64,000 nt of DNA. Source: Bacillus sp. ISL-34 (GTDB lineage Bacteria > Bacillota > Bacilli > Bacillales > DSM-1321). Within the stretch, counting starts at the first letter, position 1, and each line of letters opens with the position of its first letter. Below are positions 16,233 to 25,679 of the stretch, piece by piece. The notes under the pieces are model-generated. The model saw only the letters and a program-made list of their open reading frames with translations. It was not told the origin of the DNA and searched no databases. Made by a program: the position numbers and the translations under genes. The stretch lies in the NCBI RefSeq assembly GCF_018613325.1, contig NZ_JAGGQJ010000007.1, positions 1-64,000 on the forward strand, written 5' to 3'.

Positions 16233-17087
16233 TTAAAGCTTCGTTCTTAGACTCCATAGTTCCGGGAAGAAGTGTTGATCCAGGGCTCTTTTTAAATACG
16301 TTACCCCTGATGATCCGCCAGTACCTTGTTTATTACCAATAATTCTTTCCACTGTGGTCATATGATTAAAACGCCATAATTGCTGTTGATGGCCAATGTC
16401 CACTAACTTCTCGCCCAGCTCATATAAGTCCCAATATTGCTCAACATCGCGGTAAACTGTCAGCCACGCCTCTTCTACACTGGCATTTGGTTCATATCTT
16501 TGTGACCAATCCCTGCTGATGGCTTCTTGATCAATAGGTAATCCGCGCGCCACAAGTGCATTGATCGCCGCGTCATAAATACTTGGCTCATGAAGGGCCT
16601 GCTGCATTTGCTCGTATAAATCTGTCTGGTGCTGATAGACTGATAGCGTATGGACATTTTTGTTTCCTAATGCAAATTCAATCAAACGATTTTGATAAGA
16701 TTGGAATCCGGAAGATTGTCCCAGTTTATCCCTGAACTCCATGTATTCAGCCGGCGTCAAAGTTGAAAGGACATTCCATGACTGGATCAATTGCTGCTGG
16801 ATCCTCGAAACGCGCGACAGCATTTTAAACGAAGGTTCCAACTTGTTTTGGCGGATGGACTCAGTTGCTGCTGTCAACTCATGTAAAATGAGCTTCATCC
16901 ATAGCTCACTCGCTTGATGGATAATGATGAATAGCATTTCATCATGATGATCGGAACATCTATGTTGACTAGTTAAAATCTTATCAAGGTGGAGATAATC
17001 TCCGTAAGACATCGATTTTTGAAAATCGGTTTGAATTTCTTTCTCTAGACCAGTTACTGTTTGTTCTTTGTTATCCATATTCTTCAT
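16233..17087 (-). CDS. kynA: Tryptophan 2,3-dioxygenase KynA
   Basis: Heme enzyme that opens the indole ring of L-tryptophan to N-formylkynurenine, the first step of the pathway. At 284 aa it has the usual bacterial length. Family signatures are [12 protein letters not shown] (about 27-38), [20 protein letters not shown] (about 47-66) and the C-terminal [13 protein letters not shown] (about 257-269). The heme-ligand His is in the [13 protein letters not shown] segment (about 238-250). The ATG follows GAGGGG. It is the third gene of the kynU-permease-kynA-kynB operon. Confidence 0.95.
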   Translation of the reverse strand: MKNMDNKEQTVTGLEKEIQTDFQKSMSYGDYLHLDKILTSQHRCSDHHDEMLFIIIHQASELWMKLILHELTAATESIRQNKLEPSFKMLSRVSRIQQQLIQSWNVLSTLTPAEYMEFRDKLGQSSGFQSYQNRLIEFALGNKNVHTLSVYQHQTDLYEQMQQALHEPSIYDAAINALVARGLPIDQEAISRDWSQRYEPNASVEEAWLTVYRDVEQYWDLYELGEKLVDIGHQQQLWRFNHMTTVERIIGNKQGTGGSSGVTYLKRALDQHFFPELWSLRTKL

Positions 17088-17136
17088 TCCGCAATCCCCT
17101 CACTTTTCCATATGCAAAACTATTTATTCTGTCATT

Positions 17137-18558
17137 CTATTCTATCTTCTTTTCCAGGGATTCTTCCATTACATTATGGTTAATATTTCTTCTTTTTGAA
17201 ATAAAATAAGCAACAGTTAAAAATAGTAACCAAGGTATCCCGAATTGAAGCATGATCTTGAAATCTGTAAACCATGTTGTAATCATTAAGCTGAATAGAA
17301 GAACGGCTCCCAGTATCGTTAAATAGGGAAAACCGATCATCCTTACCGGCAATTTGCGTCCGCCGGTTTTCTCCCATTTAACCCTGAAAAACAAATGGGA
17401 AATGAAGATCATGAGCCATGTGAACATGGCACCGAACATGGAAATCCCCATCATGAATGCATAGGATGAACCAGGAAGTAAAGCATGAACGCCTGCAGCA
17501 ATGAAAATCCCAGTTGTAGAGACAGCAAGTGCTTTTGCCGGAACGCCCCTTTTGTTTAACTTTCCTAAAAAGCTAGGCGCATGTTTTCCACGAGCCAATG
17601 AAAACATCATACGTGTTGAAGCATAGAGCTGGGCATTCATGGCAGATAAAGCGGCCGTTAAAATAATAAAGTTCATGATCCCGGATGCACCAGGAATGTT
17701 CAAGATTTCCATTACTTTGACGAATGGACTTTCCTCAATCCCAGCCGTTTTCCACGGAACGATCATCAACATGATGCCGATTGTCAACACATAGAAGGTG
17801 GATAAACGGAACACGGTCGCTTTTAAGGCTTTTGGAACAGCTGCATCCGGATCTTTTGCTTCTCCTGATGTAACCGCTATCATTTCGGTTCCGAGAAAGC
17901 TGAATAAAGAAATAAATACGGCTACCCACATTCCCCACCCGCCAAATGGGAAAAAACCGCCTTCATTTACAAAGTTCTCAGATCCTATATGTGGCTGATC
18001 GGAAGAACCGAATAGCACATAGGATCCAAGAAGGATAAAACCAACAATGGCACTTATTTTAATGAAGGAGAACCAATACTCAAATGTAGCGAATGTATTC
18101 ACGCTAGTAGCATTTACATAAATAAGGGCACCTGCAAACACCAAAATCCATACGATTCCCGGCACGGTCGGAAACCAATACTTCATATACACGCTGACTG
18201 CACTTACCTCAACCCCAACAGCCAAAACATTGGCAATCCAATAAGAATAGCGGACAAGATAGCCAGCCATCGGAGTCATGTACTTTTCAGCAATGGACCC
18301 AAAAGAACCTGAAGTGGGATGGGCAACAGTCATTTCGGCTAAACAGCCCATCAACAGTAAAACAATGAACGCCCCGAGTGCATAGCTGAGCAATACACTT
18401 GGCCCTGCCGCTTGAATGGCAAGCCCGCTGCCAAGGAATAGCCCTGTCCCGATGGCACAGCCCATTGCGATCATGGAAAGCTGATTTGTTTCCAGCTCAC
18501 GTTTTAATCCTTTTTCTGGCTCATCTTTAAAGTTCAATTGAGTATTTTTGTTCTCCAT
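17137..18558 (-). CDS. APC-family amino acid permease in the kyn operon
   Basis: A 473-aa cytoplasmic-membrane importer of the amino acid-polyamine-organocation family with about 12 TM segments. The N-terminal signature SMIAMGCAIGTGLFLGSG (about 28-45) and the GEAKDPDAAVPKA loop (about 231-243) are typical of the AroP/GabP/LysP-type branch. Its place between kynU and kynA (90 nt after kynU, 50 nt before kynA) suggests it brings in tryptophan or kynurenine, but this is inference from context. The ATG follows AAGGGGATG. Confidence 0.85.
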   Translation of the reverse strand: MENKNTQLNFKDEPEKGLKRELETNQLSMIAMGCAIGTGLFLGSGLAIQAAGPSVLLSYALGAFIVLLLMGCLAEMTVAHPTSGSFGSIAEKYMTPMAGYLVRYSYWIANVLAVGVEVSAVSVYMKYWFPTVPGIVWILVFAGALIYVNATSVNTFATFEYWFSFIKISAIVGFILLGSYVLFGSSDQPHIGSENFVNEGGFFPFGGWGMWVAVFISLFSFLGTEMIAVTSGEAKDPDAAVPKALKATVFRLSTFYVLTIGIMLMIVPWKTAGIEESPFVKVMEILNIPGASGIMNFIILTAALSAMNAQLYASTRMMFSLARGKHAPSFLGKLNKRGVPAKALAVSTTGIFIAAGVHALLPGSSYAFMMGISMFGAMFTWLMIFISHLFFRVKWEKTGGRKLPVRMIGFPYLTILGAVLLFSLMITTWFTDFKIMLQFGIPWLLFLTVAYFISKRRNINHNVMEESLEKKIE

Positions 18559-18647
18559 AGTTCATCCCCTTTTTATCAAAAAAGATTTTATCATGCCCTA
18601 ATTAACTAACCATTTGAGGGATGGGCCCCATCTGGCGGAATTCCATG

Positions 18648-19925
18648 TTATGCGACCACTTCACGCTCATTCTTGAATTTTTCATATTGTTTTTCTGACA
18701 TGATTTTCTTGAGTATTTGTACAACTTCCCAAACTTCTGCGTAGGAAGTATATAGTGCAACCGGAGCGAGACGAATGATGTTAGGTGCTCGGAAATCAGG
18801 AATGACACCGTTCTCTTTCAATGCCTTGCAAATCCGTGCAGCCTCTTTATGCTCAAGGCTTACATGACCACCGCGGCGTATGTCTTCTCTAGGAGTTCCA
18901 ATGTAAAATCCCATGTCTGCCAATTCGGATTCGACTAAATCCATTAAATATTGATTGATTTTCAGGGATTTTTCACGAATATTCTCGATTCCCGCTTCAA
19001 TAAAAATGTCCAAAGACCCAATCAAAGGTGCACAACTTAACACATGCGGCGTGCCAATTTGATACGCGCCTGCTGATTCAGCTGGTGTTAACGTATGTTC
19101 CATATCGAATTGTTTATCTTTTTTGGAGCCGAACCATCCAGCCAATCCAGGCATCGTTCCAAAATGTTTTCGATTTACATATAAACCGCCAACACCGCCA
19201 GGACCGCCATTTAAATGTTTATAGTTGCACCAATACGCAAAATCCACATCCCATTCGCTGAATGAATGCGGAATGGCACCGATAGAATGACATCCGTCAA
19301 ATCCGATTACTATTCCTCTTTTATGAGCTTCATCAGTTAATCGTTTCATATCCAATATTTGACCGCTGCGATACAGGACTGTTGGCAAGATGATCAAAGC
19401 GATGTCATCGGTCATTGCTTCGATGATGTCATCCTCTTCAAGAAATCTGCCATCCGAGCTTTTGACGCGGATGAGATCTGTTTCCGGATCATATCCATGT
19501 GTACGCAGCTGACTTTGAAGAGCATAAATATCAGTCGGAAAGGTTAATTCATCTGCTAAAATTTTTGTGCGCGTACCTTCAGGCTTATAAAAAGTGGCAA
19601 CAAGCTGATGCAGATTTACAGTTGTGGAGCCGGTTACGATAACTTCCTCAGGAGAAGCTCCGACCAATGGGGCCATCTTCGCACCCAATTTCTCTGCCAT
19701 GAAAAACCATGGGTGATTCCCTTGCGTCCATCCATCAATCCCATGTTCCTTCCAATCTTCCAAAGATTCCAAAAGAGTTCGTTCAGCCCTTTTCGAAAGA
19801 AGCCCCAATGAATTTCCATCCATATAGATGGAATCCGGCTTTAAATAAAACTCTTCTCGAAAACCTTTAAGACTATCATTCTCATCCATTTGTTTAGCGT
19901 GATCCAATGTGTATTCAGAAACCAT
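18648..19925 (-). CDS. kynU: Kynureninase KynU
   Basis: PLP enzyme that cleaves L-kynurenine to anthranilate and alanine, the last step here. It is 425 aa, the usual length. FDGCHSIG (Asp210) binds the PLP ring and [12 protein letters not shown] carries the Schiff-base Lys236. The [11 protein letters not shown] start region (about 35-45) is typical. The start at 19925 is preferred: the AGGAGG site lies directly against the upstream ATG at 19931 but 6 nt from this one. It is the first gene of the operon and is expressed from the promoter at 19967-19996, opposite the TetR gene. Confidence 0.95.
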   Translation of the reverse strand: MVSEYTLDHAKQMDENDSLKGFREEFYLKPDSIYMDGNSLGLLSKRAERTLLESLEDWKEHGIDGWTQGNHPWFFMAEKLGAKMAPLVGASPEEVIVTGSTTVNLHQLVATFYKPEGTRTKILADELTFPTDIYALQSQLRTHGYDPETDLIRVKSSDGRFLEEDDIIEAMTDDIALIILPTVLYRSGQILDMKRLTDEAHKRGIVIGFDGCHSIGAIPHSFSEWDVDFAYWCNYKHLNGGPGGVGGLYVNRKHFGTMPGLAGWFGSKKDKQFDMEHTLTPAESAGAYQIGTPHVLSCAPLIGSLDIFIEAGIENIREKSLKINQYLMDLVESELADMGFYIGTPREDIRRGGHVSLEHKEAARICKALKENGVIPDFRAPNIIRLAPVALYTSYAEVWEVVQILKKIMSEKQYEKFKNEREVVA

Positions 19926-19966
19926 AATCATCCTCCTATATTAGTATTCTAAATATTTCTAGGAGA

Positions 19967-19996
19967 ATCGTACCAAAGAATATGACATGGTGTCAA
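19967..19996 (-). promoter_or_regulatory. kyn operon promoter with TetR-like operator
   Basis: On the minus strand, TTGACA (19996-19991), 18 nt, TACGAT (19972-19967). A perfect dyad TGACA-TGG-TGTCA (19983-19995) overlaps the -35 box. It is a natural site for the divergent TetR-family regulator to block transcription. Operator assignment is inference. Confidence 0.6.
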
Positions 19997-20098
19997 TAAG
20001 TTAATTCAGAAAATTATAAACATTGAATCAATCTTTCCAACAAATGTTTTTTATTTTATGGAAATCCTTTATTCTAGAAGATAAGGGGAGGAATAAGC

Positions 20099-20713
20099 AT
20101 GGAAAATGGTAAAGTAGGGGATAAACGGCACTTACGCTCGATCATGACACGTCAAAAGTTATTAGAAGCTGCAAAGGAAATATTTCTTGAAGAAGGTTAT
20201 CAAGCTGCGCTTATTTCCCAAATGATCAAAAGGGCAAACATTGGATACGGAACGGCCTATGTTCATTTTAAAGGGAAAGAGGATCTGTTAATTGTATTAA
20301 TGGAAAATGTAATGGAGCAATTCTATGAAATTGCCGAGACCTCTTTCTTTCCAAAATCAAAAGACGAAGCAAAACATATCATAAACAAACAAGCTAATGC
20401 TTTTTTGAAAATGGCAGAAGCTGAACGCAATATGATGCAAGTTTTCGAACAGGCCATTGGGATATCGACCATTATTTCAGATAAATGGAAAGCGATCCGC
20501 ATGAAGTTCATTCAGCGAATTTCAAAGGACGTCGCCTATGCACAGCACAATGGGCTGGCAAGAGCTGAACTAAACCATGAGCTTGTGGCAAGAGGGTGGT
20601 TTTTCACAAATGAAATGTATCTGTGGGAAATTGTCCGAAACGAGCATCAAAGTTCTGTCGAAGAAATTGCTCAAACCATCACCTCAGTTTACGTCGAAGG
20701 CTTGTATTTGTAA
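20099..20713 (+). CDS. TetR-family regulator, divergent from the kyn operon
   Basis: A 204-aa one-component regulator. The N-terminal helix-turn-helix (about 15-62) reads MTRQKLLEAAKEIFLEEGY, then ISQMIKRANIGYGTAYVHFKGKEDLL, a textbook TetR pattern with the conserved YVHFKGKEDLL end. The C-terminal ligand domain is helical and family-specific. Divergent placement beside kynU and the dyad in the kyn promoter make it the likely kyn regulator, perhaps sensing kynurenine or tryptophan. The ATG follows GGGGAGGAATAAGC. A terminator follows. Confidence 0.85.
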   Translation: MENGKVGDKRHLRSIMTRQKLLEAAKEIFLEEGYQAALISQMIKRANIGYGTAYVHFKGKEDLLIVLMENVMEQFYEIAETSFFPKSKDEAKHIINKQANAFLKMAEAERNMMQVFEQAIGISTIISDKWKAIRMKFIQRISKDVAYAQHNGLARAELNHELVARGWFFTNEMYLWEIVRNEHQSSVEEIAQTITSVYVEGLYL

Positions 20714-20731
20714 TGATATATGCAGTTCACC

Positions 20732-20762
20732 AATCTTCCGGTATATCGGAAGATTTTTTTTA
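20732..20762 (+). terminator. Terminator of the TetR gene
   Basis: AATCTTCCG (20732-20740), loop GTATAT, CGGAAGATT (20747-20755), then a T run. Confidence 0.9.
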
Positions 20763-20803
20763 TTCAAGGTTTTACAGAATTAATCCCTTATAACAAAAAC
20801 ACT

Positions 20804-21068
20804 GAATTCACAGGTAAATCGTCGAAACTCACGAGTAAATCGCCCAAACTCACGAGTAAATCATCAAAACTCACGAGTAAAACAGCGGAATTCACGAGTA
20901 AACGCCAAATTCACGAGTAAACAGCCCAAACTCACGAGTAAATCATCAAAACTCACGAGTAAACGTCAAACTCACGAGTAAACCGCTCAAATTCACGAGT
21001 AAAACAGCGGAATTCACGAGTAAATCGCCCAAACCCACGATTAAAGCACTCAAACACATGAATAAAAC
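20804..21068 (+). repeat. CTCACGAGTAAA tandem array, copy 1
   Basis: About 13 units of 19-22 bp, each centred on A(C/T)TCACGAGTAAA with a variable 6-9 bp linker. Ten units carry CACGAGTAA exactly. The first unit and the last two are degenerate. The core holds ACTC-AC-GAGT, a small interrupted dyad. Because the period is often 21 bp, reading frames stay open and give a false seven-residue repeat. It sits between the TetR terminator and the lia promoter region. Confidence 0.9.
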
Positions 21069-21192
21069 GCCCTCATTAGCGTGGGACTTACAGCGTCTAC
21101 GCCTTAAGTCTTACTAGAAAATATAGCTAAGGCTCATTATACGAACTTGTAAAAGTAGATAAGATATAAACATAGAAAGGAGGACGAAAACA

Positions 21193-21540
21193 ATGAAGAA
21201 ATTTGGTTTATTTATTGTAGGACTGATCGCACTTTTCCTGTTACTGGCGAACGTTGGTCCACTGATCAGCCTGGCGATTTGCTTGGCGATCCTATACTTT
21301 GGGTTCAAGCAGTTCATGAAGTCCGAATCGACAGGGGCGAAGATTGCGTGGGGATCAGTCTCCATTATCGTGCTGATCGTTTCTATTTCCCATATCCCGG
21401 CAATATTGGGACTGGTGGCAGCTTATGTTCTTTACCTGGTTTATAAAAAATGGAATGAAAATGATGAAAGTGCATCATCTAAAGAAAATGACCCATTCTC
21501 AAATTTTGAAAGAGAGTGGAAAGAGTTGAATAAGAACTAA
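21193..21540 (+). CDS. liaI: LiaI-like membrane protein
   Basis: A 115-aa protein with three or four TM segments (residues 4-20, 23-41, 53-70 and 72-87) and an acidic cytosolic tail ending FEREWKELNKN. It is the membrane partner of the PspA-like LiaH: in B. subtilis LiaI recruits LiaH to the membrane during envelope stress. Its position directly before liaH and the AGGAGG site support the call. The promoter region at 21069-21192 probably carries the LiaR site. AGTCTTACT (21108-21116) is a short dyad that could contribute, but I cannot confirm it. Confidence 0.8.
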   Translation: MKKFGLFIVGLIALFLLLANVGPLISLAICLAILYFGFKQFMKSESTGAKIAWGSVSIIVLIVSISHIPAILGLVAAYVLYLVYKKWNENDESASSKENDPFSNFEREWKELNKN

Positions 21541-21559
21541 TAGAAGGGACGGAATTGAA

Positions 21560-22195
21560 ATGGGTAATTTATTTTCAAGAATGAAACAAACGATTTCAGC
21601 GGATTTTCATGACTTGTTGGATAAGAAGGAGCAAAAAAATCCAATTGGAATGTTAAATCAATATTTGCGTCAATGTGAGCAGGAGACAGAAAAAGTCGGT
21701 AAGCTGCTTGAACGTCAATATCTTTTGAAAGAAGAGTTTACGCGTGAATATAATCAAGCGCAAAATCTAGCTGAAAAACGTAAGCATCAGGCTGAGATTG
21801 CTAAGCAGTCGGGAGAAACCGATTTAATGGAATTTGCTGTCAAGGAAAGCCTGCACTATGAAGATCGGGCTCTAAGCTTGAAAGAGGCGCATAAAAGTGC
21901 AGAAGTTCAGTTAGCTGAACTGGAGCGGAAATATGAAGAAATGAAGCATAAGCTGAAGGATATGCATCTAAAGCGGTTGGAACTGATGGGCAGGGAAAAT
22001 ATTGCCCGGGCAAACAACCGGATTAATCGGGTTTTGGACGGAGGCAGTTCCGAAGCCAAACCTGTAGCGATGTTTGAAGAAATGGAGCATTATATCGATC
22101 GCATCGAGCACCAGGTCCATACAGATTATAATCGGCATACGATCGATGCCAGGATTGTCCAGCTTGAAAAAGAATTGGAACAGAAAGAAGCGTAA
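21560..22195 (+). CDS. liaH: PspA/IM30-family protein LiaH
   Basis: A 211-aa phage-shock-protein A homologue, almost wholly helical with long coiled coils (about 25-155). The N-terminus MGNLFSRMKQTISADFHDLL and the PIGMLNQYLRQCE motif (about 30-42) are family hallmarks. It assembles under damaged membrane to stabilise it. It follows liaI by 19 nt and is followed by a long stem-loop that would limit read-through into liaFSR. Confidence 0.9.
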   Translation: MGNLFSRMKQTISADFHDLLDKKEQKNPIGMLNQYLRQCEQETEKVGKLLERQYLLKEEFTREYNQAQNLAEKRKHQAEIAKQSGETDLMEFAVKESLHYEDRALSLKEAHKSAEVQLAELERKYEEMKHKLKDMHLKRLELMGRENIARANNRINRVLDGGSSEAKPVAMFEEMEHYIDRIEHQVHTDYNRHTIDARIVQLEKELEQKEA

Positions 22196-22278
22196 AGGTT
22201 TTGTAAGGCATCGCTGTTAATCCCCTGGCCTTTTGGAATGGAGGGCGGGGGAAAACAGGCTGTCAGAACGTGATAATT

Positions 22279-22330
22279 TCATGGTATTCTTAAAAGGCAC
22301 GGGTTTCTGTGCCTTTTAAGAATATCATGA
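22279..22330 (+). promoter_or_regulatory. 22-bp stem-loop between liaH and liaF
   Basis: Positions 22279-22300 pair with 22309-22330 (22 bp, one G-T pair) around loop GGGTTTCT. There is no T run, and the liaF ribosome binding site follows within 20 nt. It probably acts as an RNA-processing or stability element so that liaIH is made in excess over liaFSR. Confidence 0.75.
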
Positions 22331-22353
22331 TCATATACAGGGGAGGCGAACCG

Positions 22354-23100
22354 ATGTTGAACAAGGTGAAGACGGACTATATGGGATGGATACTTCTCAT
22401 CGGAGTCGTCCTGCTTTTTTTAGAGATTTCATTTACGGGTGGAGGTCTCCTTTTTTCCATCGCTTTTTCAATAGGATGTATCTATTTAGGCAGGAAATTC
22501 ACAAAACGTACAATCGGGAAAATCCTATTTTTTATAGGGCTGATTTCCCTTATTATCACAGTCTTGAATATGTTCGTGTTTAGATTTTTCCTAATGGCGA
22601 TCCTCATTTATCTTTTGCTTTTATATTATCAGTCCAAAAAGAATCCTGATTGGGTCAGTCCCATTTTAACCAATGATGATTCGGACGAAGAAAAGATCAA
22701 TCAAGAACGATTACTGAAAACCGATTATTTATTTAAAAATAAGCTGTTCGGTCATCAACAAACGTCCGAACATGTGTATGAATGGAATTCCGTGAATGTT
22801 CAGGGCGGGGTCGGTGATACGGTTATCGATTTAAGCAAAACGATTTTACCGAAAGGCGACGCTGTCATTTCCATCAGGAATATCATTGGCAATATCACTG
22901 TGCTTGTACCGTATGGCATCGAAATCAAGGTCCATCATTCTGTCATTGCAGGCAGAGCGCGGATCTTTGAAAATAAGCCTGAATCCAGGGTCTTTAATCA
23001 AATTTATTCCTACCAAACGGAAGGGTTCAATGAAACGGATCACAAGGTTCATATCATCACTTCAATCTTAGTTGGCGATTTAGAGGTGAAGCGGATATGA
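22354..23100 (+). CDS. liaF: LiaF-family inhibitor of the LiaSR system
   Basis: A 248-aa membrane protein. The N-terminal half has about four TM segments (residues 8-105). The C-terminal half is the cytosolic DUF2154/LiaF domain, seen in VQGGVGDTVIDLSKTILPKG and RNIIGNITVLVPYGIEI. LiaF keeps the LiaS kinase off in the absence of cell-wall antibiotics. The start at 22354 follows GGGGAGGCGAACC. The frame is open upstream but that part lies in the stem-loop. The stop overlaps liaS by 4 nt. A liaG gene, present between liaH and liaF in B. subtilis, is missing. Confidence 0.9.
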   Translation: MLNKVKTDYMGWILLIGVVLLFLEISFTGGGLLFSIAFSIGCIYLGRKFTKRTIGKILFFIGLISLIITVLNMFVFRFFLMAILIYLLLLYYQSKKNPDWVSPILTNDDSDEEKINQERLLKTDYLFKNKLFGHQQTSEHVYEWNSVNVQGGVGDTVIDLSKTILPKGDAVISIRNIIGNITVLVPYGIEIKVHHSVIAGRARIFENKPESRVFNQIYSYQTEGFNETDHKVHIITSILVGDLEVKRI

Positions 23101-24143
23101 GCATACTGACACGGCAGATATTGACTGCCCTTGGTGTTGCTTTCGTTCTTTCCCTAACCTTGCCGGCGGCGGTTTTCTTCATTTTCCCTTTATCCGACTG
23201 GAGTTTATTGTGGGAGAAAGTGGTCATGGGGTTACCCTTCGTCATATTCCTGCCAAGCCTGGTCATGACGGTAGGGCTGATTTATGGAGTCGTTTCGGGA
23301 ATGTTTTGGAAGAGGCAGCTCGAAAGGGTGGATGAAGGGCTGCATTTACTTGAACAGGGCCGTTTGCCTTCGCAACAGGAGGCGTATCCCGTCCAAGAGA
23401 TGGCTAAAATGGCGGAACGGATGCAACTAATCCATAAGCAAATCAATGAGCAGACAAAATTATCGCAAAAAATGGCGAATGAAAAGGCCATTGATCAGGA
23501 GAAACAGATCCAGGAAATCGTTTCCCAGGAACGAAACCGCTTGGCGCGGGAACTGCATGATTCGGTGAGCCAGCAATTGTTTGCCGCTTCGATGTTCATG
23601 TCGGCCATCACCGAATCTCAATCCGATATGGAAAAAACGGAAATGAAACAATTCAAGGTAGTGGAAGAAATGATCCATCAATCCCAGCTTGAAATGAGGG
23701 CGTTATTGCTTCACTTGAGACCTGTTGCATTAAAGGGAAAATCTTTACATGAAGGAATGAAGGAGCTTCTTTTGGAATTGGCCCAAAAAGTGACGATGGA
23801 TATAAATTGGAAGATGGAGCCTGTCACTCTGGATAAGGGGATTGAGGACCATCTGTTTCGGATTTTACAAGAATCGATTTCCAATACACTGAGACATGCA
23901 AAAGCGAACTCGCTTGAAGTGCTATTGATCGTTCGTGATGGGATGATCATTTTACGAATAACGGATGACGGCATCGGTTTTAACGTCGAGGAGTCGAAAA
24001 CGGGATCATATGGTCTGCAAAACATGCATGAACGGGCTGTTGAATTAGGCGGAACGATGCAACTTGTAAGCGTTCCGAATAAAGGAACGAAACTTGAAGT
24101 GAAAATCCCATTATTAAATGCTGGAGGTGATCATGATGATTAA
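23097..24143 (+). CDS. liaS: Sensor histidine kinase LiaS
   Basis: A 348-aa NarL-type (HisKA_3) kinase. Two TM segments (about 8-31 and 45-68) enclose a very short extracellular loop, as in intramembrane-sensing kinases. A HAMP-like linker follows, then the phospho-acceptor box [20 protein letters not shown] with His154. The ATP-binding domain has DDGIGFN and [12 protein letters not shown] near the end. It phosphorylates LiaR upon cell-wall stress. It overlaps liaF by 4 nt and liaR by 8 nt. Confidence 0.9.
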   Translation: MSILTRQILTALGVAFVLSLTLPAAVFFIFPLSDWSLLWEKVVMGLPFVIFLPSLVMTVGLIYGVVSGMFWKRQLERVDEGLHLLEQGRLPSQQEAYPVQEMAKMAERMQLIHKQINEQTKLSQKMANEKAIDQEKQIQEIVSQERNRLARELHDSVSQQLFAASMFMSAITESQSDMEKTEMKQFKVVEEMIHQSQLEMRALLLHLRPVALKGKSLHEGMKELLLELAQKVTMDINWKMEPVTLDKGIEDHLFRILQESISNTLRHAKANSLEVLLIVRDGMIILRITDDGIGFNVEESKTGSYGLQNMHERAVELGGTMQLVSVPNKGTKLEVKIPLLNAGGDHDD

Positions 24144-24777
24144 AGTACTATTTGTCGATGACCATGAAATGGTAAGGATAGGTGTATCGGCTTATTTATC
24201 CGCACAATCGGATATCGAAGTGATCGGGGAAGCGGACAATGGCTTGAAAGCTGTCGAACTGGCAATGGAATTGCGTCCGGATATCATTTTGATGGATTTG
24301 GTGATGCCGGAAATGGACGGCATAGAAGCGACGAAACGAATTATCGAAAAATGGCCTGAAGCAAAGATCATCATTGTGACAAGCTTCCTGGATGATGAAA
24401 AAGTGTACCCGGCATTGGAAGCCGGAGCGACGAGCTATATGCTGAAAACATCAAAGGCCAGCGAGATTGCGAGAGCCGTCCGTTCCACTTTCCAGGGTCA
24501 AAGCGTACTTGAACCTGAAGTGACGGGAAAAATGATGGAAAAGCTGCGTCGCCCAAAAATCACCCAGCTTCATGATCAATTGACAAACCGTGAAATGGAA
24601 ATTTTACTGCTGATGACACAAGGGAAGACGAATCAGGAAATTGCCGATGAACTATACATAGCCCTGAAAACCGCCAAAGTGCATGTCAGCAATATATTAA
24701 GCAAGCTTGCGGTACAGGACCGCACGCAAGCAGTGATTTACGCATTTAAGCATTCGCTCGTTCATGACGAACAATGA
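24136..24777 (+). CDS. liaR: Response regulator LiaR
   Basis: A 213-aa NarL/FixJ-family regulator. The receiver domain carries the phospho-acceptor Asp54 in [12 protein letters not shown]. The LuxR-type helix-turn-helix is at about 146-205 ([20 protein letters not shown], then [13 protein letters not shown]). It activates the liaI promoter. The start at 24136 is preferred because GGAGGTGA ends 5 nt before it. The ATG at 24133 is a close alternative. It is the last gene of the lia operon. Confidence 0.92.
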   Translation: MIKVLFVDDHEMVRIGVSAYLSAQSDIEVIGEADNGLKAVELAMELRPDIILMDLVMPEMDGIEATKRIIEKWPEAKIIIVTSFLDDEKVYPALEAGATSYMLKTSKASEIARAVRSTFQGQSVLEPEVTGKMMEKLRRPKITQLHDQLTNREMEILLLMTQGKTNQEIADELYIALKTAKVHVSNILSKLAVQDRTQAVIYAFKHSLVHDEQ

Positions 24778-24783
24778 TGCAAA

Positions 24784-24922
24784 AAAAGGGGCTGTCCCAA
24801 AAGGATAAAACCAGCCAAAAAGAAGCAAATAAAAAAATCAAGAATGCTGTTAAATCAACATCTTGATTTTAAAGATGGGGTGTCAATAAGTCTAAATTGG
24901 ACTTATGAGACAGCCCCCTTTT
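24784..24922. repeat. Small inverted-repeat element (MITE-like) serving as lia terminator
   Basis: AAAAGGGGCTGTC (24784-24796) is mirrored by GACAGCCCC-C-TTTT (24909-24922), giving terminal inverted repeats around about 110 bp. Inside lie a hairpin AAAATCAAGA/TCTTGATTTT (24834-24843 with 24861-24870) and a second hairpin built on ATAAGTC/GACTTAT that ends in GCCCCC and a T run. GGGGCTGTC-type ends recall IS1182-like elements, so it could be a non-autonomous remnant. The last hairpin would also end the lia transcript. Confidence 0.5.
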
Positions 24923-24923
24923 T

Positions 24924-25067
24924 CTATGGTTCTGGGCAGAGACTAGAGAAGGCGAGAAATCGCCATATTACGTCTGTGAACGGGAGAGGATAAGGAGTTG
25001 ATAGACTCGCTGCTGTACCAAGACCCTCTTGGGGTCTCAAAAGGACATTACCTTGTAGCCCCAGTCT
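24924..25067. other. Intergenic region, no gene seen
   Basis: Apart from GACCCTCTTGGGGTC near 25022-25036, a short dyad, nothing recognisable is present. Confidence 0.4.
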
Positions 25068-25241
25068 TTATGTTTCACACTTTTTATTCATCTTATGATT
25101 AGCCAACAATAAACCTATTCCAACAAACCCACCAATAATGGTTACTGTGAAACTTTCAGGTGTTCTGGTGGTGACACCATATAGAAAGCATTCGAAGAAC
25201 ATGACCACGATAAGAGTGTGGAATAAACGATATTTTGACAT
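25068..25241 (-). CDS. Small two-TM membrane protein, 57 aa
   Basis: The peptide starts MSKYRLFHTLIVVMFFECFL and continues with TVTIIGGFVGIGLLLANHK, then a short basic end (MNKKCET). Two hydrophobic helices are separated by a YGVTTRTPES loop. The ATG follows AAGAGGTG on the minus strand. It is upstream-adjacent to a broken exported-protein gene on the same strand. No family is recognised. Confidence 0.6.
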   Translation of the reverse strand: MSKYRLFHTLIVVMFFECFLYGVTTRTPESFTVTIIGGFVGIGLLLANHKMNKKCET

Positions 25242-25289
25242 CAAAACACCTCTTTTATTTAGTTGTGATACTTGTACTTAGTCGTAGTC

Positions 25290-25673
25290 TTACCTTTGTA
25301 GTTGAATTTCATAGTATACTGTTTTTGACTTAAATTTATAAGCTTTAAGGTCACTTTTCTTAATGTAGTTTCTAAATGAAAGACTACCATGATATAACTC
25401 TTTCCAACTAGTATATGTAGCAACTGCAAAAGAGCCGACACCTGCAGTAGTCCCTAAAAATCCTACACCACCCAATACAACCCCACCAATAATCAGACCT
25501 TTACGCCTATCTGAATTTTGGTAGACCAATGAATAGTCTTTTGGAGGTACTTTCATACATTTATATGCAGGATAACATGCTGCTGCCGGTTATGGTTTTG
25601 CCAGTGATGTAATACTAAACATGCTGGTTAATAGGATAACGGACAATAAGGCTTTTAAAGTTTTACTTCTCAC
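25290..25673 (-). pseudogene. Exported small protein, nonsense-interrupted
   Basis: A GTG at 25673 with AAGGGGA upstream starts a signal peptide (MRSKTLKALLSVILLTSMFS, then ITSLAKP). An in-frame TAA at 25592-25590 then stops it. The same frame goes on as PAAACYPAYKC and MKVPPKDYSLVYQ, with a Gly-rich hydrophobic stretch (GLIIGGVVLGGVGFLG), to a stop at 25290. Removing the single stop would give a 127-residue exported protein. It could be a pseudogene or a sequencing artefact. Function unknown. Confidence 0.6.
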
Positions 25674-25679
25674 GAACAT

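Noticed and set aside
20720..20920. Open frame with SKLTSK-type repeats on the plus strand
   Set aside because: Same cause: it reads through array copy 1 and includes the TetR terminator. No start signal is present.
20804..21068. Possible CRISPR array
   Set aside because: Units are about 21 bp with linkers of only 6-9 bp that are themselves similar. There are no spacers of 30-40 bp and no cas genes.
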